Positions 1 through 5,637 of a stretch of 6,176 nucleotides of DNA are shown piece after piece; positions within the stretch are counted from its first letter, which is position 1; every line of letters starts with the position of its first letter. Where the stretch lies: NCBI GenBank assembly GCA_937916035.1, contig CALGIH010000216.1, positions 1 to 6,176 on the forward strand. The letters are read 5' to 3'. Position numbers and translations under genes: made by a program. The notes beneath the pieces are model-generated. The model searched no databases. It was not told where the DNA came from and saw only the letters and a list, made by a program, of their open reading frames with translations. This stretch comes from an uncultured Lacinutrix sp. Lineage in GTDB: Bacteria > Bacteroidota > Bacteroidia > Flavobacteriales > Flavobacteriaceae.

Positions 1-58
1 TAGCTATATCCTGTAATTCAGGCAGCTTCATTTCTTTTAATTGTAAAATTTCAAACAT
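1..58 (-). CDS. rho: Transcription termination factor Rho, N-terminal fragment (runs off the left edge)
   Basis: Reading leftward from an ATG at 58-56, the frame stays open to the window edge and encodes MFEILQLKEMKLPELQDIA, 19 residues. This matches the usual beginning of Flavobacteria/Bacteroidetes Rho as I remember it: a short helix rich in K, L and E that opens the Rho N-terminal (SAP-like) domain. Rho is a hexameric RNA-dependent ATPase helicase that ends transcription of untranslated RNA. The RNA-binding and ATPase domains lie outside the window, so no catalytic motif can be checked. The divergent DUF4293 neighbour supports the call, because rho and DUF4293 are commonly adjacent in flavobacteria (recalled knowledge, not a search). 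No Shine-Dalgarno sequence precedes the ATG. I saw no exact TAnnTTTG element for this strand in the upstream gap, so its promoter is not identified. Confidence 0.8.
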   Translation of the reverse strand, partial: MFEILQLKEMKLPELQDIA

Positions 59-271
59 TGTTGATTTGAATAATTAGTTTTTGAGAAAATTAATCTTTTT
101 TGTTCCTTTAAGGAATTTGGAAGAAAAATTTGAATTTGATTTCTTTTTTGAAGATTAACTATGTAGAACACAGATATGTTATACGTAGACTATGCAATTA
201 TACAACTTTATTTTAAATAAATTATCAATGATTAAAAAGAAACTATTATTTTAGCCGTTCAATTATTGATA
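59..271. other. AT-rich divergent intergenic region between rho and DUF4293
   Basis: This 213-bp gap must carry the leaders, and probably the promoters, of two divergent genes, but I found no exact TAnnTTTG element on either strand. Visible structure includes a perfect 6-bp inverted repeat with a one-base centre at 103-115 (TTCCTT-T-AAGGAA), and three copies of AATTTG at 114-119, 127-132 and 133-138. A 13-bp inverted repeat at its right end overlaps the DUF4293 start and is listed separately. No convincing small ORF was seen. The 103-115 palindrome could be an operator or part of a rho leader, but nothing in the sequence decides this. Confidence 0.6.
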
Positions 272-273
272 AT
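221..273 (+). repeat. 13-bp inverted repeat overlapping the DUF4293 start codon
   Basis: Bases 221-233 (ATTATCAATGATT) can pair with 261-273 (AATTATTGATAAT) over 13 positions with one G-U wobble, leaving a 27-base loop. The right arm includes the A and T of the ATG at 272-274 and the 11 bases just before it. In the mRNA the structure would partly occlude the ribosome-binding region. Both arms are almost all A/T and the loop is long, so stability is doubtful and a chance match in AT-rich DNA is possible. Confidence 0.4.
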
Positions 274-682
274 GATTCAAAGAATTCAAACCTTATATTT
301 ACTAGTAGCTTCCGGCATTTCTGCTGGCTTAATATTTGTGTTTAATTTATGGATCAATGCAGAGGGTTTAAGTATATTTGCTAAAGATGAAACCTTGTAT
401 TTTAGTTTGTTTCTTGGTTCTGCGACATTATCATTAATTTCAATATTTAGATACAAAGACAGGCAGTCGCAATTTGTTTTGGGACGCCTTAATATCATAT
501 TAAACTTTATTTTACTAGGATTATTTGTATATCGTTCGCTAAGCTTATCTGGAGAAACTGATGTTTCTGAGAAAGGTATTGGGATTCTTCTTCCTATTTT
601 TTCTATCGTATTTTTGGTTTTAGCCAATAAAGCCATAAAAAAGGATGAAGATCTTGTGAAATCTGTTGACCGATTGAGATAA
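272..682 (+). CDS. DUF4293 family membrane protein
   Basis: This encodes a 136-residue protein with four hydrophobic segments at about residues 8-28, 42-59, 72-90 and 103-120. It has a short polar N-terminus (MIQRIQTLYLL) and a charged C-terminal tail (KKDEDLVKSVDRLR, 123-136). Both ends are hallmarks of the Bacteroidetes DUF4293 family as I recall it, and the length is normal. The function of the family is unknown; an inner-membrane location is inferred from the helices. The open frame can be extended to a TTG at 266, but the ATG at 272 gives the family's normal MIQRIQ start, so I chose it. No Shine-Dalgarno sequence is present, and the start lies within an inverted repeat (221-273). The gene stands alone, divergent from rho, and ends before a strong hairpin terminator at 712-742. 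Confidence 0.88.
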   Translation: MIQRIQTLYLLVASGISAGLIFVFNLWINAEGLSIFAKDETLYFSLFLGSATLSLISIFRYKDRQSQFVLGRLNIILNFILLGLFVYRSLSLSGETDVSEKGIGILLPIFSIVFLVLANKAIKKDEDLVKSVDRLR

Positions 683-711
683 ACCTGTCATCTTAGTAGT
701 ATTAGTGCGTG

Positions 712-742
712 AAAACCCAAAGTGAAAGCTTTGGGTTTTTTT
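712..742. terminator. Intrinsic terminator shared by DUF4293 and the convergent phosphodiesterase gene
   Basis: An 11-bp perfect stem pairs 712-722 (AAAACCCAAAG) with 729-739 (CTTTGGGTTTT) around the loop TGAAAG. It is followed by a T tract through 742, partly inside the stem. On the plus strand it sits 29 bases after the DUF4293 stop and is a classic Rho-independent terminator. On the minus strand the hairpin begins only two bases after the phosphodiesterase stop codon (743-741), and a shorter U run (715-712) closes it. The terminator is therefore probably bidirectional but stronger rightward. Confidence 0.85.
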
Positions 743-1232
743 ATCGTTTAAATTCTATAACTTCTAAATTCTGAATTTTTTTTCCATCAATTTCAAAACG
801 AACCATTGTTCTAACATTATGAAAACCCTGGGTGCCAATAGCTCCTGGGTTTATATGTAGCAAATCCAACTTTTTATCAGGCATTACTTTTAAAATATGT
901 GAATGACCAGTAATAAAAATATCTGGAGGATTCGCTTTTAACCCATCACGAACACGATTGTTATAGCTTGGTGGATATCCTCCAATATGTGTGATCCAAA
1001 CATCAACATCTTCGCATTTAAATCTATTATGTTCAGTGAATTCTGCTCGTGCTTCAGCATTATCGATATTGCCATAAACAGCTTTCAATGGTTTTAACAT
1101 TTTTATTGCATCAATGACGCTTAAATCTCCAATATCTCCAGCATGCCAAATTTCATCGGCTTGCTTAACATATTTTAATATGTTATCATCAATATAGCTA
1201 TGCGTGTCAGATAAAAGTAGGATTTTTTTCAT
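741..1232 (-). CDS. YfcE/MJ0936-family metallophosphoesterase (calcineurin-like phosphodiesterase)
   Basis: This 163-residue protein carries the full metal-binding set of the compact Metallophos_2 phosphodiesterases: D9 and H11 in SDTHS, D33 in HAGDIGD, N55 in GNID, H82 in THIGG, and H110/H112 in GHSH. The NPGAIG segment (128-133) is also typical. The length fits the YfcE/MJ0936 group, cytosolic enzymes that bind two divalent metals and hydrolyse phosphodiester model substrates in vitro; the physiological substrate is unknown. The third block reads GNID instead of the broader superfamily's GNHD, which is normal for this subgroup (YfcE has GNCD), so it should not be read as loss of activity. 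The ATG at 1232-1230 gives the expected MKKILLLSDTH start, with no Shine-Dalgarno sequence. The gene is transcribed alone, divergent from truA, with a promoter-like element at 1289-1296, and it ends at the shared terminator. Confidence 0.93.
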   Translation of the reverse strand: MKKILLLSDTHSYIDDNILKYVKQADEIWHAGDIGDLSVIDAIKMLKPLKAVYGNIDNAEARAEFTEHNRFKCEDVDVWITHIGGYPPSYNNRVRDGLKANPPDIFITGHSHILKVMPDKKLDLLHINPGAIGTQGFHNVRTMVRFEIDGKKIQNLEVIEFKR

Positions 1233-1269
1233 TAAGAAAATATTGTGAGCCGAAACTGTTAATTCTATT

Positions 1270-1277
1270 TATATTTG
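1270..1277 (+). promoter_or_regulatory. Candidate Bacteroidetes -7 element for truA
   Basis: TATATTTG matches the TAnnTTTG -7 consensus described for Bacteroidetes primary-sigma promoters. It would place transcription start near 1284, giving truA a leader of about 23 bases. The upstream half is weak: the nearest TTG (1243-1245) leaves a 24-base spacer, just beyond the 17-23 range usually quoted for Flavobacterium. This is an inference from one 8-base match in AT-rich DNA. Confidence 0.45.
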
Positions 1278-1288
1278 TGACTTCGTAA

Positions 1289-1296
1289 CAAAAATA
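1289..1296 (-). promoter_or_regulatory. Candidate -7 element for the metallophosphoesterase gene
   Basis: Read on the minus strand the sequence is TATTTTTG, an exact TAnnTTTG match. It would start transcription near 1282 and give a leader of about 50 bases before the ATG at 1232. No TTG lies at the expected distance upstream on this strand, so the match rests on the -7 box alone. It faces the truA element at 1270-1277. Confidence 0.35.
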
Positions 1297-1306
1297 GCGT
1301 ATTCGG

Positions 1307-2050
1307 TTGAGATATTTTATTGAACTTTCATATAATGGAAAAGCATATCACGGCTGGCAGAATCAGCCCAATGCTATTTCTGTACAAGAAGTTGTTGAAG
1401 ATGCCTTGTCCAAATTATTAAAAACTAAAATTGCCATTGTAGGTGCTGGAAGAACAGATGCAGGTGTTCATGCAGAGCAGCTATTTGCACATTTTGATTG
1501 TGAACCATCCTTTAATGTTGAAATGCTTATTTTTAAACTGAATTCGTTTTTGCCAGTTGATATAAGTATTCAAAATATTTTTGAAGTTAAAGCTGAATCA
1601 CATGCTAGATTTCATGCATTGAGCCGAACTTATAACTATATAATTACCCAAAAAAAGGATGTTTTTAATAGTGCAGGTTCTTGTTATATAAAACATCATT
1701 TGGATATTGATAAAATGAACGAAGCTGCAAAAATTCTATTAGATTATAGAAATTTTAAATGCTTCTCAAGAAGTAATACAGATGTAAACACCTATAATTG
1801 TACAATCATGTTAGCCCAATGGAAAGAACATAATAACCAACTCATTTTCACCATAAAAGCAGATCGATTTTTAAGAAACATGGTGAGAGCTATTGTTGGT
1901 ACTATGTTAAATATTGGTTTAGGAAAAACCTCGATTGAAGAGTTGCATAAGATTATTAATTCTGAAGATAGAACCAAAGCTGGTGCCTCAGTACCTGCTC
2001 ATGGTTTATATTTGTCGAGAATAGAATACAATAAAAGCATTTTTATATAA
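1307..2050 (+). CDS. truA: tRNA pseudouridine(38-40) synthase TruA, TTG start
   Basis: TruA converts uridines 38, 39 and 40 of the tRNA anticodon arm to pseudouridine in the cytosol. The 247-residue product has the family signature GAGRTDAGVHA at 46-56, with catalytic aspartate D51. It also has SHARFHALSRTYNY (98-111), RFLRNMVRAIVG (187-198) and the C-terminal AGASVPAHGLYL (225-236), so it is full length and looks active. The start is a TTG at 1307. The frame is closed by TAG at 1295-1297, and the only codons between are CGT, ATT and CGG. The first internal Met is residue 73, beyond the catalytic motif, while the TTG gives the expected MRYFIELSYNG opening. An ATT at 1301 is the only other conceivable upstream start. 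The next gene begins at the base after the truA stop, so the two are almost certainly cotranscribed, probably from the element at 1270-1277. Confidence 0.95.
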   Translation: MRYFIELSYNGKAYHGWQNQPNAISVQEVVEDALSKLLKTKIAIVGAGRTDAGVHAEQLFAHFDCEPSFNVEMLIFKLNSFLPVDISIQNIFEVKAESHARFHALSRTYNYIITQKKDVFNSAGSCYIKHHLDIDKMNEAAKILLDYRNFKCFSRSNTDVNTYNCTIMLAQWKEHNNQLIFTIKADRFLRNMVRAIVGTMLNIGLGKTSIEELHKIINSEDRTKAGASVPAHGLYLSRIEYNKSIFI

Positions 2051-3817
2051 ATGGCTAAAATTAGCAAAGAAGTTTTTGATTTGAGATTGTTTAAAAGACT
2101 ATTACAGTTTATTAAACCTTACCATCTTATTTTTGTAGTAACACTTATTACAGTTTTTGGGTTAGCTATTTTTGGTGCAATTAGACCAAAAGTGCTTCAA
2201 CTAGCTATTGATGAAAATATAGCTATAAAACTTGATGAAGGATTTCTTGATTATATATTAATTTATGGCGTGCTTCTACTTATTGAGGTAATCTGTAATC
2301 TCTTGTTTATTTATTATGCTAGTTGGTTAGGTCAGTCTGTAGTTCGCGATATTAGGGTGAAACTTTTTGAGCATATCCTTAACTTTAAAATGAAATATTA
2401 TGACAATTCTTCGGTTGGTCTTTTAATTACAAGAGCAGTCACAGATATGGAGCGTATAGCAGATATTTTTGGCGAAGGCTTGTTTATGATATTTAGTGAT
2501 TTGCTGAAAATGTTTCTGGTTGGCTGCGTGATGGCTTACATGAATTGGCGTTTAAGCATCATTATTTTCTGTACACTTCCATTAATTTTATTGGCTACGA
2601 AGATTTTTCAGAAGTATATGAAAAAAGCTTTCGAAGAAGTAAGAACAGAAGTTTCTAACTTAAATTCATTTGTACAAGAACGCGTTACTGGAATGAAGAT
2701 TTTACAGTTATTTACGCGAGAAGATATTGAGTATAAAAATTTTAAAGTAATTAATGATCGACATAAAAACGGATGGTTAAAAACGGTTTGGTATAATTCT
2801 ATTTTCTTTCCGATTGCGGAACTTTTATCATCCATCACATTAGGATTGGTGGTTTGGTATGGAGGCTTGAATGTCGTTAACCAACAACTTACAACCTTAG
2901 GTGATTTGACCGCATTTATCATGTTTATTCCAATGATATTTAGACCTTTAAATCAAATTGCAAATAAATTTAACACGTTGCAAATGGGTATGGTTGCTGC
3001 AGATCGCGTGTTTAAAGTGTTAGACACTACTTCTAATATTGATGATGCAGGCACTCAAGTAGCTGATTATTTTAAAGGTGATATTGAGTTTAAAAAAGTT
3101 TACTTTTCTTATGTAGAGGATGAAGAAGTATTGAAAGGCATTTCGTTTAATGTTAAATCTGGAGATACTGTTGCCATTGTTGGTGCAACTGGAGCTGGAA
3201 AGTCAACCATTATTAATTTATTGAATCGATTTTATGCAATCAAATCAGGTGAAATTTTAATTGATAATGTGAACATCAAGGATGTTACACTCAACTCACT
3301 GAGAAAACAAACTGCTGTTGTGCTTCAAGATGTTTTCTTGTTTGCAGATACGATAATTAATAATATTACACTTAAAAACCCTGATATCTCGGAAGAAGAA
3401 GTCCAGTTTGCTGCAAAACAAATTGGTATTCATGATTTTATTATGAGTTTGCCTAATGGTTATCAATATAATGTAAAGGAACGAGGTGTGATGCTATCAT
3501 CTGGTCAGCGTCAATTGATTTCGTTTTTGCGAGCTTATGTAACCAATCCAAGTATATTAATATTAGATGAAGCTACGTCTTCAATTGATTCATATTCGGA
3601 ACAACTTATCCAAGATGCTACAGATAAAATCACAAAAGGGAGAACATCTATTGTGATTGCGCATCGTCTGGCAACTATAAAAAAGGCTGATAATATTATT
3701 GTTATGGATTCTGGTGAAATTATTGAACAAGGTACACATGCTCAATTATTAGAAAAAGAAGGTGGTTACTATAGAAATTTATATGAAGTACAGTTTTTGC
3801 AAGAGGTAATAAAATAG
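2051..3817 (+). CDS. ABC transporter, type I exporter half-transporter (MsbA/MdlB-like, fused membrane and ATPase domains)
   Basis: The 588-residue protein has an N-terminal six-helix exporter domain, with helices near 26-46, 66-91, 143-166, 168-185, 250-270 and 286-300. A complete ATPase domain follows: A-loop Y354, Walker A GATGAGKST (378-386, K384), Q-loop Q426, signature LSSGQ (482-486), Walker B ILILDE (502-507, catalytic E507), D-loop SSID (510-513) and H-loop H538. All catalytic residues are present, so it should be an active inner-membrane exporter working as a homodimer or with a partner half. The signature has Ser where LSGGQ has its first Gly. The substrate cannot be read from sequence; lipids, drugs and peptides are all known for this family. 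The ATG abuts the truA stop (TAA-ATG), suggesting translational coupling. No separate promoter is visible. The gene ends one base from the convergent cdaA end. Confidence 0.93.
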   Translation: MAKISKEVFDLRLFKRLLQFIKPYHLIFVVTLITVFGLAIFGAIRPKVLQLAIDENIAIKLDEGFLDYILIYGVLLLIEVICNLLFIYYASWLGQSVVRDIRVKLFEHILNFKMKYYDNSSVGLLITRAVTDMERIADIFGEGLFMIFSDLLKMFLVGCVMAYMNWRLSIIIFCTLPLILLATKIFQKYMKKAFEEVRTEVSNLNSFVQERVTGMKILQLFTREDIEYKNFKVINDRHKNGWLKTVWYNSIFFPIAELLSSITLGLVVWYGGLNVVNQQLTTLGDLTAFIMFIPMIFRPLNQIANKFNTLQMGMVAADRVFKVLDTTSNIDDAGTQVADYFKGDIEFKKVYFSYVEDEEVLKGISFNVKSGDTVAIVGATGAGKSTIINLLNRFYAIKSGEILIDNVNIKDVTLNSLRKQTAVVLQDVFLFADTIINNITLKNPDISEEEVQFAAKQIGIHDFIMSLPNGYQYNVKERGVMLSSGQRQLISFLRAYVTNPSILILDEATSSIDSYSEQLIQDATDKITKGRTSIVIAHRLATIKKADNIIVMDSGEIIEQGTHAQLLEKEGGYYRNLYEVQFLQEVIK

Positions 3818-3818
3818 G

Positions 3819-4604
3819 TTAAGATAAATCAATCTTTATTTTTTCTATAAGTTCTTCTGTGTTTTTATACATCACAAATTCACCGTTTTTTATGTAGGAA
3901 ACTTGCCCAGTTTCTTCTGATACCACAATGGCAAGTGCATCCGTTTTTTCAGTAATACCGATAGCTGCACGATGCCTCAAGCCAAATCGTTCGGGAATGT
4001 TTTTTTCATTATTCACAGGAAGAATAACACGAGTTGCTTTTACAACATTATCTGCAATTATAATAGCTCCATCATGTAAAGGACTGTTTTTGAAGAAAAT
4101 GCTTTCTAAGATTGGCTGTGTAACTTTTATATTCATTTCATCTCCTGTGCCTACTAAAAAATCAAGGTTGTTATTTCTCTCTAACACTATAAGTGCTCCA
4201 GTTTTTGAACTTCCCATTTTTACACAAGCAGTAACCACAATTTCAGCTTCAGTTTCGTTAATAGATTGTGTTCTAAAAAAATTAAATTTTTTGGTCAAGC
4301 CTCCTTTTGAACCAATGTTAGTTGAGCCAATCATTAATAAAAACTTCCTGATTTCAGGTTGAAATACAACAATTAAAGCAATAATTCCTACACTCATAAA
4401 ACCACCAAAAATACTACTGAGTAGCTCCATGTTTAACGCACTCGTTAACCTTGAAGCCAAATAGATAAAAATAATACCAATAAAAATATTGATAGCTACT
4501 GTGCCTTTTACAAGCTTGTAAATATAATAGAGTAGAAGTGCGACAAGAAGTATGTCGATAACATCAATGACTGTAAATTTTAAGAGATCGTCAAATATTT
4601 CCAA
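3819..4604 (-). CDS. cdaA: Diadenylate cyclase CdaA (c-di-AMP synthase), TTG start
   Basis: CdaA makes cyclic di-AMP from two ATP at the inner membrane; in other bacteria the messenger controls potassium, osmolyte and cell-wall homeostasis. The 261-residue protein has three hydrophobic helices near 12-31, 36-52 and 65-81. A DAC (DisA_N) domain follows with both catalytic motifs, DGA at 178-180 in SPLHDGA and RHR at 210-212 in GLRHRAA, plus SEETG at 229-233, so it is full length. The start is TTG at 4604-4602. The frame is closed by TAA at 4628-4626 with no ATG, GTG or CTG between, and the next Met (59) would delete the first two helices. It lies 74 bases downstream of folP on the same strand, a common Bacteroidetes arrangement, and is probably cotranscribed. 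A weak TATATTTA at 4637-4630 could add its own promoter. No terminator follows on its own strand. Confidence 0.93.
   Translation of the reverse strand: MEIFDDLLKFTVIDVIDILLVALLLYYIYKLVKGTVAINIFIGIIFIYLASRLTSALNMELLSSIFGGFMSVGIIALIVVFQPEIRKFLLMIGSTNIGSKGGLTKKFNFFRTQSINETEAEIVVTACVKMGSSKTGALIVLERNNNLDFLVGTGDEMNIKVTQPILESIFFKNSPLHDGAIIIADNVVKATRVILPVNNEKNIPERFGLRHRAAIGITEKTDALAIVVSEETGQVSYIKNGEFVMYKNTEELIEKIKIDLS
3821..3844 (+). terminator. Weak candidate terminator for the truA-ABC exporter unit, inside the 3' end of cdaA
   Basis: AAGAT (3821-3825) can pair with ATCTT (3832-3836) around a 6-base loop, followed by TATTTTTT with six Ts at 3839-3844. The stem has only five pairs, one of them G-C, so it may be chance in AT-rich coding DNA. 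It is the only terminator-like structure I see after the exporter gene, and it lies within the antisense of the last cdaA codons. Confidence 0.22.
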
Positions 4605-4678
4605 GTGACTGCTAGGTTTTAAATTTTAATAAATATAGTTAATTATGCTAAACTTTTAATATGCAATTGTGACATTAA

Positions 4679-5497
4679 TCATAATTGATTTATAAGAGTT
4701 ATACATTCCATAGCCTCTTTAACGTCATGAACTCTCAATATTTTAGCACCTTTTAATAAAGCTACTGTGTTTAATGAGGTTGTTCCATTTAAAGCGTTTT
4801 CTGGAGTGGATTCTAACAATTTGTAAATCATGGACTTTCTTGAAACGCCAACTAAAATTGGTTTTTCAATCATTTGTAATAATTCCAAGTTGCTTAGCAG
4901 TTCATAATTTTGTTCAAGTGTTTTAGAGAATCCAAATCCAGGATCAACTATAACATCCTTGATTTTATGAGCTCTAGCTTCAGTAATACGTTCCGAAAGA
5001 TAATAGATAATGTCTTTTATTAAATCATCAGAATCAGTATGCTGTTGCATATTCTGAGGTGAACCTTTCATGTGCATCATTACATAAGGCACTTGAAGCT
5101 TGCCAACGGTTGCCATCATCTTTTCGTCTAACTTTCCAGCAGAAATATCATTAATCATACCTGCTCCAGCGTTAACACATTCTTGAGCAATTTTACTTCT
5201 AAACGTGTCAATAGATAAATTAATTTCTGGAAACTGTTTTACTAATAATTCAACAATTGGGATAATTCTATTTAATTCTTCGGTTTCACTTACATTATCT
5301 GCTCCAGGACGAGAGCTGTAAGCACCAACATCAATAAATGTGGCGCCTTCAGAGAGCATACGTTCCACTTGATTTAATATGGAAGGCTTATCTTTAAAAT
5401 GTCCACCATCATAAAAAGAATCAGGCGTCACATTCAGAATTCCCATGACTTTTGGTGTTGATAAATCAATAAGTTTTCCTTTGCAATTAATTGTCAT
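4679..5497 (-). CDS. folP: Dihydropteroate synthase
   Basis: DHPS joins p-aminobenzoate to 6-hydroxymethyl-dihydropterin diphosphate in folate synthesis and is the sulfonamide target. The 272-residue TIM-barrel protein shows the family blocks in order: MGILNVTPDSF (18-28, metal ligand N22), DVGAYSSRPGA (56-66), SIDTFR (95-100), NDISAG (116-121), MHMKG (141-145), DPGFGFSK (185-192), GVSRKS (217-222) and RVHDV (255-259). It is full length with all key Asn, Asp, Lys, Arg and His residues. By my alignment the first 65 residues match E. coli numbering, with F28 and P64 kept but Ser at 62 where E. coli has Thr, and Ala at 59 for Gly. The ATG at 5497 gives the normal MTINCKG opening. It is the first gene of a probable folP-cdaA unit, and a -7-like element lies at 5529-5536. 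I see no terminator in the 74-base gap to cdaA. Confidence 0.96.
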   Translation of the reverse strand: MTINCKGKLIDLSTPKVMGILNVTPDSFYDGGHFKDKPSILNQVERMLSEGATFIDVGAYSSRPGADNVSETEELNRIIPIVELLVKQFPEINLSIDTFRSKIAQECVNAGAGMINDISAGKLDEKMMATVGKLQVPYVMMHMKGSPQNMQQHTDSDDLIKDIIYYLSERITEARAHKIKDVIVDPGFGFSKTLEQNYELLSNLELLQMIEKPILVGVSRKSMIYKLLESTPENALNGTTSLNTVALLKGAKILRVHDVKEAMECITLINQL

Positions 5498-5637
5498 ATT
5501 TAGGATTTCGGATTCAAAATGTAAAATTCAAAATTAGGAAAAAGCTGAATCTTTTTGAGTTCATCTTAAAACTTTAAACATTCAATTTTGAACTTTAAAC
5601 TTTTTAAGCGAAATTTACGCAAAATTCAATTTAGTTC
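5498..5637. other. Repeat-rich divergent intergenic region between folP and DUF1599
   Basis: This 140-bp gap is built of short related words. ATTCAAAAT occurs at 5512-5520 and 5526-5534, a 14-base period. AACTTTAAAC occurs at 5570-5579 and 5591-5600, a 21-base period, about two helical turns. TTCAAAATT (5527-5535) is inverted as AATTTTGAA (5584-5592). A small imperfect palindrome, GCG-AAATTT-A-CGC, sits at 5608-5620, 17 bases before the DUF1599 ATG. Similar TTCAAAATT-type words are, from memory, common filler between flavobacterial genes. They could also be operator sites for a divergent pair. I found no exact plus-strand TAnnTTTG for DUF1599; the nearest is CAATTTTG at 5583-5590, one mismatch. 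Confidence 0.5.
5529..5536 (-). promoter_or_regulatory. Candidate Bacteroidetes -7 element for folP-cdaA
   Basis: On the minus strand this reads TAATTTTG, an exact TAnnTTTG match 31 bases upstream of the folP ATG. It predicts a start near 5522 and a leader of about 25 bases. No TTG lies 17-23 bases upstream on this strand, and the element overlaps one of the ATTCAAAAT repeats, so it could be a by-product of the repeat. Confidence 0.35.

Noticed and set aside
121..145. Possible terminator hairpin AAGAAA...TTTCTT followed by T-rich sequence
   Set aside because: The stem is six A/T-rich pairs around a 13-base loop with one G-C pair, in a gap between divergent genes where no transcript should end. 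It is consistent with chance.
266..271. TTG at 266 as the DUF4293 start, giving a 138-residue protein
   Set aside because: The ATG two codons later gives the expected MIQRIQ family start. Unlike truA and cdaA, this gene has a good ATG, so the TTG is not needed.
286..636. 116-codon open frame on the minus strand
   Set aside because: It lies entirely antisense to DUF4293, has no recognisable domain, and its start and end follow no regulatory feature. It is a shadow frame.
1792..1977. 61-codon minus-strand frame inside truA
   Set aside because: It is short, antisense to conserved truA motifs, and has no supporting signal.
2608..2922. 104-codon minus-strand frame inside the ABC exporter gene
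   Set aside because: It is fully antisense to a strongly supported coding region and has no domain pattern.
3928..4362. 144-codon plus-strand frame inside cdaA
   Set aside because: It is antisense to the cdaA catalytic domain. Its hydrophobic look comes from complementing the conserved coding strand and matches no family I know.
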